The notes: a model not told the origin generated them from the letters alone. 41,603 nucleotides of DNA from Bacillus sp. FJAT-42315 (GCF_002797375.1 NZ_KZ454941.1:2038731-2080333); one strand, 5' to 3'; counted from the first letter of the stretch, positions 34,955 to 41,603 are shown. Program-made: numbers and translations.

Positions 34955-36907
34955 TTAGTTTTCTAGCTTAACCGTCCGATATAAAAAGACAGCCGCTTGT
35001 GCACGGGTTACTTTTTGTGCTGGAGCGAATGTGCCATTGGAATTTCCAATGGTAATGCCGTTAGCTGCGAGAGCATCAATATATGGAGCGGCCCAATAAT
35101 TCTTACTTACGTCTTTAAATGGTTTTGGAGAATGACCTTTTAAATCAAAGGCTATTGACAATAGTTTGGCTAATTGAGCGCGAGTGAGTTCGTCATTCGG
35201 TCTAAATGTTCCATCTTTAAATCCTGACAGCACGCCCTTTTGTTTTAAAAAGCGAATATAGGGTAAAAACTCATTGTCGGGTGCTACATCCTTAAATTCT
35301 GTAGAATCCTTTACTAGCTTGTGATCAAAATTTAAGGAGTTGGCTAAAAGTTTAGCAGCGTGCGCTCGTGTGACCACTTTATTCGGTTGAAAACTTCCAT
35401 CTTTGTAGCCATTAATATATCCTTTGTCAGCGATAAATTGTATTTCTTTATAAGCCCAAAAATCAGACCTTACATCCGTAAAGTTCACAGGATTTTTTCC
35501 ATCTCCCACCCAATTACCGATATCTTTAATGAATTCTTCTGGCACATTCGCTGGAATGGCGTACTCAGAAAAGTTCGGTTCTCCTTTGTAGTTAACAAGC
35601 AAATGAATCAAATCAGGATACATTTTGTAGGAAACATCTTTCCGATTCGATAAAGCAGCCTTCCAATCCTGTAAATCAGAAGGTGGTACTTGCAAGTCTT
35701 TCCCTCCCTGCATGACTAACAGCGGAATATTTTGTTTAGCCGCTAGTTGGGCTGGTACATAATCACGAAGTTCAAACCACCAATACGCATTTGGAAGTTG
35801 AAATTCTTTTGGGATATTATCTTTCGAATAAGCAGGATTATTAATTAAAGCGATTTGCTGTTCCCAAAAGGCTAGGTTCGCTTTAGCTGCTTCTAGTTGT
35901 TCTGGAGGCAGACCTTGTTCCTTCGCTCTTTCCAATCCATCTTGTTGCTGCTTTAACATTAAATCTTGAAATTTCCCACTTGGTCCTGATACGATAATAC
36001 CACCTTTAATTTGCTTCTGTTTATCTGCTTCTAAAATACGCGGCATTGCATATCCACCTTGACTGTGGCCTAATACATAAATTTGATTACTCACTTCAGG
36101 GTGATCTCCTAAAAGCTGAACGGCTTTCACTGCATCATCAATCGTTTCTTCTTGAATACTAAATTTCGAATCCATTCCTGTTTTTAAATGATGCTCTCTC
36201 GTCACTTTTTCATAGCGAAGAACAGCGATTCCTTCATTGGCTAAACCGACAGCAATATCACGGAAAGCTTTCGTAGAATATAATGATTCATCTTGATCGT
36301 TCGGTCCTGATCCATGGACAAGAACGACCGCCGGAAATGGTCCTTTTCCTTTTGGTATAGTTAGAGTTCCAGGTAAAGCCAATTCCCCTTCGCCAATTTT
36401 CACTTGTTGTTCGATGTAATTGTCTTCTTTCTCATATGTAGGTTTCTTATATTGGCTCGGTGGCGAATAATAGAAAGGGATAAAGAAGTCATCAATTTTT
36501 CCTGTTTGATCTAAATTAATTGTAATATCCATCGGGGAAATGGTTCCTTCATAGGTCATCACTATATTTGTATGAACACTATTCACCACTTTTTTTGTGG
36601 TCAACTGTTTTCCGATGTTACCAAATGCAGCGATTTTTGCTTTCCAAATTTGTGAAAGCTCTTCTTGAGATATATGCTTTTTCAAATTCTCATTTAATAA
36701 CTCATACGCCTCAGCCCACTTTTCATTAGTAACCGCTGTCATAAATGAAACCGCTACTTGCTCAGCATTCACAGGAGCAATAGTGTTCACTTTTTCTTGT
36801 GCTTGTACATGAGACACATGATCGGTCGGTACCATGATTCCGCTTACACCGATCAACACAGCAAACAAAGCAGGGCTAACTTTTTTCCAACTTCTTTGTT
36901 TCTTCAT
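34955..36907 (-). CDS. S-layer-anchored alpha/beta hydrolase with three SLH domains
   Basis: 650 residues. A signal peptide (KVSPALFAVLIGVSGIMV, cleavage near AQA) is followed by a DUF3887-like domain (about 45-140). An alpha/beta hydrolase (about 160-450) has oxyanion motif VLVHGSGPND, nucleophile Ser in VLGHSQGGYAMP and a late His in YPDLIHLLVNY. Three C-terminal SLH repeats (about 470-650: FTDVRSDFWAYKEIQFIADK, FKDVAPDN..., FKDVSKNYWAAPYIDALAAN) would bind pyruvylated secondary wall polymer. It is thus a surface esterase or peptidase of unknown substrate. GGAGG precedes the ATG. Confidence 0.9.
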   Translation of the reverse strand: MKKQRSWKKVSPALFAVLIGVSGIMVPTDHVSHVQAQEKVNTIAPVNAEQVAVSFMTAVTNEKWAEAYELLNENLKKHISQEELSQIWKAKIAAFGNIGKQLTTKKVVNSVHTNIVMTYEGTISPMDITINLDQTGKIDDFFIPFYYSPPSQYKKPTYEKEDNYIEQQVKIGEGELALPGTLTIPKGKGPFPAVVLVHGSGPNDQDESLYSTKAFRDIAVGLANEGIAVLRYEKVTREHHLKTGMDSKFSIQEETIDDAVKAVQLLGDHPEVSNQIYVLGHSQGGYAMPRILEADKQKQIKGGIIVSGPSGKFQDLMLKQQQDGLERAKEQGLPPEQLEAAKANLAFWEQQIALINNPAYSKDNIPKEFQLPNAYWWFELRDYVPAQLAAKQNIPLLVMQGGKDLQVPPSDLQDWKAALSNRKDVSYKMYPDLIHLLVNYKGEPNFSEYAIPANVPEEFIKDIGNWVGDGKNPVNFTDVRSDFWAYKEIQFIADKGYINGYKDGSFQPNKVVTRAHAAKLLANSLNFDHKLVKDSTEFKDVAPDNEFLPYIRFLKQKGVLSGFKDGTFRPNDELTRAQLAKLLSIAFDLKGHSPKPFKDVSKNYWAAPYIDALAANGITIGNSNGTFAPAQKVTRAQAAVFLYRTVKLEN

Positions 36908-37093
36908 ATTTTTCCTCCACTCTTCTATTTCAGGAAAATACCTGTTAATTTAATAGTATTATAGGTTCTTTCTATTGACAATCTTTTTAAATGGATGAAT
37001 AATCCATGATTATTCACCGAATCGTCGTTGACAAATGCTTCAATAAAACAAACAATAGAAAGCAAGACAACTAGATGGAGGCTATTAACTCAT

Positions 37094-38251
37094 ATGCGCG
37101 CTCTTGTGTTTTTGATTGTATTTTTCTCTTTTTTTGACTTATTTACTCAGCTACCGATTATGAGTCCGTTTGCGGAATCGCTAGGGGCCACACCTTTATT
37201 AACCGGCTTGGTCGTTGGCATCTATTCCTTTTCTAACACGATTGGAAATGTAATCTCTGGGTTTCTCACAGATAGAAGAGGACCCTTTCGAATTTTAGTG
37301 ATCGGTTTAATCTTAACGGGTGTTTCGCTTTTATTTTATCGATTGGCTGTCGATGCTTGGTCGTTACTAGCTATTCGATTTTTACATGGTTTTCTTGCCG
37401 GATTGATTGTCCCTGCTGCGTTTACTTATTTGGCAAATGTAGCGACAGAAGGGAAAAAAGGAAAAAGCTCCGCAATTTCTGGAGCTTTCGTGGGATTGGC
37501 CGCTGTAATTGGGCCTGCTTTTAGTGGGATTGTTGCTAGCAAAACAAACGAAGTGACGGTATTGACAGTAACAGCTGCTTGTATGCTCATTTTAGCTATG
37601 GTTTCCCTCTTTCTTTTGCGAAATAATGTCCCCACTTCACTTGAAGAGGGAGAAGGAAAGCAAACAATGCCTATACGTGCTTTTTTTCAACAAGCAAACG
37701 TGGTAAAGGCTTTTATTGGCGCTTTTTTGCTGATGTTCTCTCAAGGTGTTCTTGCTTATATGTTACCGCTGAAAGTGATCCACCTAGGATTCGATGCGCG
37801 AACAAGCGGGATGCTATTAAGTACGTTTGGTGTAACGGCTATTCTTATTTTCTTGTTACCAACCAATCGGTTATTTGATCTAATTAAACCGACATGGACG
37901 TTAGCATTTGGTATGAGCGCGATGGGACTAAGTTTAGTTTTACTAAGTCAATTGGATCTTACGTCTCTTCTATATGCATGCATGATCTTATATGGCGTTG
38001 GATTTGCCTTTCTTTTTCCATCGCTCAATTCGTTACTCGTTCAAGCAATTGCTCCCGCTCACCGAGGCAAAGCATACGGTTACTTCTATGCCTTTTTCTC
38101 TTTAGGTGTCGTGGTCGGATCGGGATTAACAGGCTTATTCGCTTTCACTCCATTGCAAGGCTTTCTCTTTACTGGTGTTTTATTAATCATTGCAGCGGCT
38201 GGCAGTCTTTTAGTAGAGCCACCTGTAATGAAAGAAAAACAAGTTGAATGA
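37094..38251 (+). CDS. MFS transporter (drug-efflux type)
   Basis: 385 residues with twelve hydrophobic segments. The MFS loop 2-3 motif is FLTDRRGPFRIL, and motif-C-like glycines occur in helix 5 (FVGLAAVIGPAFSG). A basic spacer follows helix 6. It probably exports small molecules by proton antiport; substrate unknown. Start choice is uncertain. ATG 37094 has GGAGG 12 nt upstream, while an in-frame TTG at 37028 lacks a ribosome site and coincides with a TTGACA that could be its own promoter (17 bp to AACAAT). Confidence 0.88.
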   Translation: MRALVFLIVFFSFFDLFTQLPIMSPFAESLGATPLLTGLVVGIYSFSNTIGNVISGFLTDRRGPFRILVIGLILTGVSLLFYRLAVDAWSLLAIRFLHGFLAGLIVPAAFTYLANVATEGKKGKSSAISGAFVGLAAVIGPAFSGIVASKTNEVTVLTVTAACMLILAMVSLFLLRNNVPTSLEEGEGKQTMPIRAFFQQANVVKAFIGAFLLMFSQGVLAYMLPLKVIHLGFDARTSGMLLSTFGVTAILIFLLPTNRLFDLIKPTWTLAFGMSAMGLSLVLLSQLDLTSLLYACMILYGVGFAFLFPSLNSLLVQAIAPAHRGKAYGYFYAFFSLGVVVGSGLTGLFAFTPLQGFLFTGVLLIIAAAGSLLVEPPVMKEKQVE

Positions 38252-38253
38252 AT

Positions 38254-38287
38254 GAAAAAAGCAGGCGACATATGCCTGCTTTTTTCT
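38254..38287. terminator. Bidirectional terminator between MFS gene and 38297 gene
   Basis: AAAAAAGCAGGC and GCCTGCTTTTTT form a perfect stem with a 7-nt loop, with T runs in both directions. Confidence 0.93.
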
Positions 38288-38296
38288 ATGAATCTA

Positions 38297-38731
38297 TTAC
38301 CATAACACCGGTTTCACAACCATAAACCATAACATCATCATTAATAAAGTAATATAAATCCAGACCGAGCGATAAAGTTTGTCGATAAGCATCTGCTTTT
38401 TAGCTGATGGCTTATTAAACTGTTTTAATGTTGGCGTAAAGGCTCGTGCTAGGAAAAAAATTGAACTGACCATGACAGCAATAGTCATCACGACCCAAGA
38501 AGTGGTCCACGGCCACGAGCCTATAAACATTAATAAGATCCCCGATCCGACTAGCACATGACCAGCATGCTTGACGAGACGAATCGCGGATTGAAAGACT
38601 TCGATACAAGCTTGTTCTGTCTCAGTTGTTGCTTGACGTAATTTTTTTAACAGAGGAAATAATACAAAAAACGGACCGACCGATAAGATCACACTAAAAA
38701 TATGGATATATACGAGAAGCTGATATATCAT
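38297..38731 (-). CDS. Four-helix membrane protein, DUF2269-like
   Basis: 144 residues with four hydrophobic helices. It opens YQLLVYIHIFSVILSVGPFF and has KHAGHVLVGSGILLMFIGSW in the middle. Conserved histidines (H10, H58) and the IHI.S.....GPFF pattern resemble DUF2269 and related predicted heme-membrane proteins, but the match is from memory. It begins 6 bp after the ASCH gene stop, so the two form an operon. Function unknown. Confidence 0.65.
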   Translation of the reverse strand: MIYQLLVYIHIFSVILSVGPFFVLFPLLKKLRQATTETEQACIEVFQSAIRLVKHAGHVLVGSGILLMFIGSWPWTTSWVVMTIAVMVSSIFFLARAFTPTLKQFNKPSAKKQMLIDKLYRSVWIYITLLMMMLWFMVVKPVLW

Positions 38732-38737
38732 CTAAAT

Positions 38738-39073
38738 TTACACTTGGCGAAATTCATGAACCCATACTTTCATATGAGAAAGCCAAGGCATGCCTGGATG
38801 AATCGCTAAAATCGATTGTTTATAGTCCTCGACAGTTGCATATCCTTCTTGGTTAGCATGCTCATCTGTCAATTCCCCTAGCGTCTGACGATACACACGT
38901 TCAACAACAAAATTAACATTTTCTAACGTCATGATCTCCCCAACGTCCGCATATCTACCATTACGGCGTGTAGCTGTTTTTTGTCCGTTCATCACCTTTT
39001 CTACATCTTCTTTGATCGTCACAAGACGTTCAATCGTACAAGTCTTCGGAGGCAAAACTTCATGTTCATTCAT
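38738..39073 (-). CDS. ASCH domain protein
   Basis: About 111 residues covering one ASCH fold: CTIERLVTIKEDVEKVMNGQ, then KTATRR-NGRYADVGEIMTLE, and a late LAIHPGMPWLSHMKVWVHEF. The KTATRR segment corresponds to the positively charged groove of ASCH proteins, which bind RNA or act on modified nucleosides (for example N4-acetylcytidine amidohydrolase YqfB). The ATG at 39073 follows AAAGGTGG at 11 nt; the long N-terminal frame extension lies across it. Operon with the DUF2269-like membrane protein. Confidence 0.78.
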   Translation of the reverse strand: MNEHEVLPPKTCTIERLVTIKEDVEKVMNGQKTATRRNGRYADVGEIMTLENVNFVVERVYRQTLGELTDEHANQEGYATVEDYKQSILAIHPGMPWLSHMKVWVHEFRQV

Positions 39074-39259
39074 CAATATAAAAACCACCTTTACTATAAA
39101 GTGAAATTTCAATCGAGGGAAGATCTTCTCCACTAACACCGGATAAATTGCTTCCTTATTATATCCTTTCTTATGTTATAATAATAGTGACAACGTAAAA
39201 AGAATACAGACAAATGCCACTTCAAGAAACAGATAAACACGGATTCAATATTGTTTATG

Positions 39260-39288
39260 TTTTCAAACCCTTCATTATCAGGTATAAT
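39260..39288 (+). promoter_or_regulatory. Promoter of the antisense (antitoxin) RNA
   Basis: TTTTCA, 17-bp spacer, perfect TATAAT on the plus strand. Predicted transcription starts at about 39295. Confidence 0.6.
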
Positions 39289-39294
39289 ACAAAT

Positions 39295-39441
39295 AAATAA
39301 ACATATATTAAAAAAACCGTTTTCAATGCTGGTAACATCGAAAACGGCTATACAATAGCAGGTTCCCTATCGGGGATCGACGCAAAGACGAACTAAAACC
39401 GCCTGAGCTGGCCAAAACTCAAGGGCGGTTTTAGTCTTTTT
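39295..39441 (+). ncRNA. Putative antitoxin antisense RNA (RatA/SR4-like arrangement)
   Basis: A plus-strand transcript of about 145 nt is bounded by the promoter at 39260-39288 and a strong terminator: ACTAAAACCGCC and GGCGGTTTTAGT (39392-39435), followed by TTTTTTT. It runs opposite to the toxin mRNA and overlaps the toxin 3' end for its whole length. The right arm of its terminator stem contains the toxin stop codon (39431-39433). It should pair with the toxin mRNA tail, as RatA does with txpA and SR4 with bsrG. Not coding; no ribosome site. Confidence 0.6.
39309..39347 (-). terminator. Terminator of the toxin mRNA
   Basis: On the minus strand CCGTTTTC and GAAAACGG form an 8-bp stem followed by TTTTTTT. 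Confidence 0.85.
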
Positions 39442-39442
39442 T
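39392..39442 (+). terminator. Terminator of the antitoxin RNA
   Basis: A 12-bp perfect stem ACTAAAACCGCC/GGCGGTTTTAGT with an inner GAG/CTC pairing and a run of seven T on the plus strand. On the minus strand no T run follows, so it acts in the plus direction. Confidence 0.88.
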
Positions 39443-39511
39443 TGTAGACAGAATGAGTACAACAAGTCCCGCAAACGAGATCATTAACGTTAATGTTTCA
39501 TACACTGTCAT
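39431..39511 (-). CDS. Type I toxin, holin-like membrane peptide (26 aa)
   Basis: The peptide begins MTVYETLTLMISFAGLVVLI and ends LSTKKD: one transmembrane helix with a Lys-Lys-Asp tail. This is the pattern of the 'putative holin-like toxin' family (Hol_Tox), single-pass peptides that depolarise the membrane when overproduced. Ribosome site AGGAGGGAGG lies 9 nt before the ATG and is one of the strongest in the window. CTCCTC/GAGGAG pairing in the 5' leader (39550-39555 with 39526-39531) could hide it until the mRNA is processed. A convergent antisense RNA overlaps the 3' end. Too short for ordinary gene callers. Confidence 0.78.
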   Translation of the reverse strand: MTVYETLTLMISFAGLVVLILSTKKD

Positions 39512-39596
39512 TCGGCAGCACCTCCCTCCTCATATAAATTCATCTTACAGAGGAGTGCGCCGACCACCCTTGAGAAACCTGTTCTATTGTCTCTTT

Positions 39597-39605
39597 ATTA
39601 TAACA
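39597..39605 (-). promoter_or_regulatory. Extended -10 promoter of the toxin gene
   Basis: TGTTATAAT on the minus strand (TGn plus perfect TATAAT), giving an 80-nt leader before the toxin start codon. Confidence 0.65.
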
Positions 39606-39637
39606 CAAATTCGTACATCAGTTCGCTTTTTTCGTTA

Positions 39638-39838
39638 AAAAATAACGGTGCGCCACTCGACGCACCGTTATTATGCAAGAAATTTAAATGGTTTTTACAA
39701 CATGTACCTGCTCTCCGACAAACACCTCATTTACATGATGATGTATAGCGAGATTCCCGAATCTGGGTTAGCACAATATTTGTCCAAAGCCACCACCCCA
39801 TTTGGAGTTTTTCGTCCCTTGCCTTATTTATCATGCTC
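39638..39838 (-). repeat. Tandem repeat unit 1, RNA-like element with minus-strand terminator
   Basis: About 200 bp. The left end is a perfect hairpin AATAACGGTGCG/CGCACCGTTATT (39641-39672) followed on the minus strand by TTTTTT. The body contains AGATTC/GAATCT pairing. The right end has a minus-strand -10-like TGATAAAT. The unit is therefore built like a small transcript read leftward. In the body it differs from unit 2 at only about 3 of 159 positions. Confidence 0.75.
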
Positions 39839-39879
39839 CATTTTAAAAATTTTATACAAAAAATGATTACTCTAAATTA

Positions 39880-40078
39880 AAAATAACGGCACGCCACTCG
39901 GCGCACCGTCATTATGCAAGAAATTCAAATGGTTTCTACAACATGTACCTGCTCTCCGACAAACACCTCATTTACATGATGATGTATAGCGAGATTCCCG
40001 AATCTGGGTTAGCACAATATTTGTCCAAAGCCATCACCCCATTTGGAGTTTTTCGTCCCTTGCCTTATTTATAATAGC
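39880..40078 (-). repeat. Tandem repeat unit 2, RNA-like element with minus-strand terminator
   Basis: Second copy, period about 242 bp. The hairpin is AATAACGGCACG.../CGCACCGTCATT with partly compensating changes, followed on the minus strand by TTTTT. The right end carries TATTATAAAT on the minus strand, a possible -10. The body is nearly identical to unit 1. Confidence 0.75.
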
Positions 40079-40199
40079 CACTTGATTCAACATTTATACG
40101 TAAAAAACAAAATTTTTTTGTTCATAATCCATTCATTTAAAGTCACAATAATAAGGACACAGACATCTTCTGTGAACTCATTATTCGGAGGGATTCATA

Positions 40200-40364
40200 A
40201 TGGGAAAAAACAGCAAATCGAAACGTTTTGTCCAACAAGGAAAGGATGCCGTTTCTAAACATGATGAACGCTTCCCTTATCGGACAACCTTCTCGGAATC
40301 AGAGGCTCGTTATACGAATGAACAGACAGAAGAAAATCCTGATCTAACACTTGGAGGATTTTAA
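40200..40364 (+). CDS. Small hydrophilic protein, probably spore-associated (54 aa)
   Basis: MGKNSKSKRFVQQGKDAVSK followed by HDERFPYRTTFSESEARYTN and an acidic end. It is charged, with no cysteine or membrane segment, a composition like the minor small acid-soluble spore proteins. GGAGGGATTCATA precedes the ATG. Its stop codon is immediately followed by the ATG of the DUF3813 gene, and sspP comes next, so it belongs to a sporulation operon. I do not recognise the family name; its position resembles that of sspO, but the sequence does not match SspO as I remember it. Confidence 0.7.
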   Translation: MGKNSKSKRFVQQGKDAVSKHDERFPYRTTFSESEARYTNEQTEENPDLTLGGF

Positions 40365-40562
40365 ATGGGACAAAAGCTTTTTCGAGAAGCGAGGCGATTT
40401 GTTAATCAAGCACTGACGGACTCAACAGAAGAAAATATCGCAACGGCGAAAAATAGTCTCGTCTCCGCTTTTGCCAATTCTACATTGGCCCAGCAAGAAC
40501 AGTTAAGCCAAATGCAAGAAGATCTAAGGCAAGTTGAAGATGACAGTCATCAAACTATGTAA
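40365..40562 (+). CDS. DUF3813 family protein
   Basis: 65 residues, all helical: MGQKLFREARRFVNQALTDS, then AKNSLVSAFANSTLAQQEQL. The pattern of an N-terminal (K/R)LFxxAR..V..A block followed by A.SA.ANS...E...L is that of DUF3813, a small Bacillus family of unknown function. Its ATG follows the previous stop codon without a gap, and GGAGGATT lies upstream. It lies 15 bp before sspP. Confidence 0.75.
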   Translation: MGQKLFREARRFVNQALTDSTEENIATAKNSLVSAFANSTLAQQEQLSQMQEDLRQVEDDSHQTM

Positions 40563-40577
40563 AGGGGCGAAGGAAGC

Positions 40578-40703
40578 ATGACAAAAAGTGCCTCAAAGTT
40601 AGAAAAAACGGAATCCACTCAACCTCAACCGTTAAGTGGCTCCCACAAAGTAAAAAACAAAAATCACTCCCGACAGAAGAAGCACAGTAGCCACGATATG
40701 TAA
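40578..40703 (+). CDS. sspP: Small acid-soluble spore protein P
   Basis: 41 residues. The C-terminal block [20 protein letters not shown] with the terminal HSSHDM is the signature of SspP (formerly CotL), a minor SASP made in the forespore. GAAGGAAGC precedes the ATG. In B. subtilis it is cotranscribed with sspO; here the partner genes upstream are different. A terminator follows. Confidence 0.9.
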   Translation: MTKSASKLEKTESTQPQPLSGSHKVKNKNHSRQKKHSSHDM

Positions 40704-40705
40704 AA

Positions 40706-40737
40706 TACAAGCCACTCGTGATGGACGAGTGGCTTTC
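40706..40737 (+). terminator. Terminator of the sspP operon
   Basis: AAGCCACTCGT and ACGAGTGGCTT form an 11-bp stem with a 5-nt loop, followed by TCTCTT. Confidence 0.85.
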
Positions 40738-40767
40738 TCTTCATATTAAATGAACGACATTTCCTTA

Positions 40768-40796
40768 TTGACATTATAGGTAAAAATGACTACAAT
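40768..40796 (+). promoter_or_regulatory. Strong promoter with no gene behind it
   Basis: Perfect TTGACA, 17-bp spacer, TACAAT (5 of 6). Transcription would begin near 40803. Confidence 0.7.
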
Positions 40797-40802
40797 CACT
40801 TT

Positions 40803-40941
40803 ATAACAACAATATTCAATCAGTCATTTATCACTTTTTATACTAATCATATGATGGAAGCAATGAACAGTCATTTGTATTTGGGCACTTGAATGACTCG
40901 GAGCTACTAGTGCAACCGACTCTTTTTGGAGTCGGTTTTTT
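40803..40941 (+). ncRNA. Candidate small RNA or attenuated leader
   Basis: About 140 nt between the strong promoter at 40768 and a terminator: AACCGACTC/GAGTCGGTT, 9-bp stem, six T (40914-40941). The only frame inside is 13 codons without a ribosome site. A GCACT/AGTGC hairpin precedes the terminator. It is either an sRNA or a leader that attenuates the CZB-domain gene starting at 41033. Confidence 0.45.
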
Positions 40942-41032
40942 ATTAATCTTTTATCTATAAAAAAGTGATAAGACATTAGTTCCTATTTATCATTTTAAAA
41001 ATTCTATATATTCAAATAAATAAATTTCATTA

Positions 41033-41383
41033 TTGACGGCTAGAGATATCATTAAAGTAGCCAAAACCGATCATCTTCTTTGGAAATGGAAAATATATAA
41101 TATGCTTCTCAATTTAGAAGAGATTGATTCTAAACAAGTCACTTCCTATAAATCATGTCGACTTGGGGCATGGTACTATAGTGACTTACATCCATCGATC
41201 AAAAAGAAACCAGCTTTTCAACAACTAGAAGAGCCTCATCAAGCAGTTCATCATTATGCAAAATTAGCCGTGGAACATTATGAACAAGGCAATAATGATG
41301 AAGCTCAATCTGCTTTTGAAGAGCTGCAAAAGGCATCAGAGCACGTAATGGATTTATTATCTCAGTTAGAAAAAGAAATCTAA
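41033..41383 (+). CDS. Orphan CZB (chemoreceptor zinc-binding) domain protein, possibly 5'-truncated
   Basis: 116 residues. The CZB signature is complete: HLLWKWKIYNMLL (first His), CRLGAWYYS (Cys), and H residues in EPHQAVHHYAKLA. That gives the 3His/1Cys zinc site that senses zinc or hypochlorous acid in chemoreceptors and diguanylate cyclases. In bacilli this domain usually forms the C-terminus of a soluble methyl-accepting protein. Here only TTG 41033 can start it, with an in-frame stop 12 bp earlier and no ribosome site. It may therefore be a gene relic or an unusually initiated single-domain protein. Confidence 0.65.
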   Translation: MTARDIIKVAKTDHLLWKWKIYNMLLNLEEIDSKQVTSYKSCRLGAWYYSDLHPSIKKKPAFQQLEEPHQAVHHYAKLAVEHYEQGNNDEAQSAFEELQKASEHVMDLLSQLEKEI

Positions 41384-41390
41384 CCATTAA

Positions 41391-41418
41391 TAAAAGGGCT
41401 ACTTCTTCATGTAGCCCT
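41391..41418. terminator. Bidirectional terminator before the desR-like gene end
   Basis: AGGGCTAC and GTAGCCCT form an 8-bp stem with an 8-nt loop; on the minus strand TTTTATT follows. Confidence 0.75.
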
Positions 41419-41422
41419 CTGC

Positions 41423-41603
41423 TTATTTAAACCAGCCCTTCTCCTTTGATTGGGAGATCGCTTCAATTCGATTTTTCACTTCTAGCTTATCAAAAATAGT
41501 TGAAATATAATTCCGAACCGTCCCTGTCGTAATATGAAGCTCTGTGGCAATTTCTTTTGTGCTTTTCCCGTCAGCCACAAGAGCTAATACATCTTTTTCT
41601 CTC
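41423..41603 (-). CDS. NarL/LuxR-type response regulator, C-terminal part (DesR-like)
   Basis: The last 59 codons are visible; the gene continues beyond the right edge. They encode the LuxR/GerE helix-turn-helix: REKDVLALVADGKSTKEIAT, then TGTVRNYISTIFDKLEVKNR and IEAISQSKEKGWFK. The end agrees well with what I recall of DesR, which with kinase DesK controls the fatty-acid desaturase gene des on cold shock. Orthology cannot be proven without the receiver domain and neighbours. Confidence 0.8.
   Translation of the reverse strand, partial: REKDVLALVADGKSTKEIATELHITTGTVRNYISTIFDKLEVKNRIEAISQSKEKGWFK

Larger units (their letters stand above)
39606..40199. other. 590-bp stretch holding a tandem duplication, no supported protein gene
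   Basis: Apart from the two long direct repeats listed separately, nothing coding is supported. The last 110 bp (40085-40199) are AT-rich and contain the upstream region of the spore-protein operon. Confidence 0.6.

Noticed and set aside
39295-39441. Possible c-di-GMP riboswitch, because of GACGCAAAGAC in the plus-strand RNA.
   Set aside because: The other GEMM-I blocks and the tetraloop-receptor arrangement are missing, no gene follows on the plus strand, and the opposite strand carries a toxin gene that explains the layout.
39648-39866. 72-codon plus-strand frame across tandem repeat unit 1.
   Set aside because: No ribosome site; terminators of both units point to minus-strand transcription; the differences between copies alter residues.

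Overview
The window looks like a chromosomal segment of a low-to-moderate GC, endospore-forming Bacillaceae member. Reasons: strong AGGAGG-type ribosome sites with frequent TTG/GTG starts, TTGACA/TATAAT promoters, T-box and TPP leaders, a sporulation-type histidine kinase, SspP, DUF3813, YuzL-, YozQ- and YoxD-like genes, and an S-layer-homology protein. No rRNA, tRNA or CRISPR array was seen. Species cannot be named from the sequence alone.

Layout. 1-303: end of an insertion sequence (partial transposase, inverted end GAGGCTGTCC). 310-9060: accessory-looking region of small genes: DUF2935, CGNR zinc finger, HPP membrane protein, two TetR repressors each with a palindrome beside its promoter, an SDR-type dehydratase/epimerase, two GrpB paralogues separated by a duplicated terminator segment, and a compact arsR-arsI organoarsenical resistance pair. 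9177-11430: ABC-F ATPase and two small genes. 11529-18461: assimilatory sulfate reduction operon cysH-sat-cysC-sulfite reductase-DUF3906-sumT-sirB-TauE/SafE, which turns sulfate into sulfide and makes the siroheme for the reductase; no sirC and no classical sulfate permease are in it. 18465-26823: mainly minus-strand genes: DUF2339 membrane protein, a ribbon-helix-helix-like protein and a free-standing LAGLIDADG endonuclease behind a LexA-like box, an AraC/GyrI pair, YxeA, YuzL, a membrane protein, a KinB-like kinase and YoxD.

27007-28241: tyrosine recombinase behind a dense cluster of inverted repeats. 28284-31460: TPP-riboswitch operon for a thiamine-precursor ABC transporter (ThiXYZ type) with a small thiamine-binding protein. 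31499-34929: eukaryote-like (class 2) isoleucyl-tRNA synthetase behind a T-box leader. 34955-39073: S-layer-anchored alpha/beta hydrolase, MFS exporter, membrane protein, ASCH protein. 39260-39605: a complete, unlabelled type I toxin-antitoxin module, with a 26-residue holin-like toxin and a convergent antisense RNA whose terminator stem covers the toxin stop codon. 39638-40080: a near-identical tandem duplication of about 240 bp with minus-strand terminators. 40200-40735: small spore-protein operon ending in sspP. 40768-40941: an orphan promoter-terminator unit (candidate sRNA). 41033-41383: orphan CZB zinc-binding domain. 41423 to end: 3' end of a DesR-like response regulator.

The best candidate for an undescribed system is the toxin/antisense-RNA pair next to the duplicated RNA-like element. 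Next come the endonuclease operon with an apparent SOS box and the recombinase with clustered half-sites.
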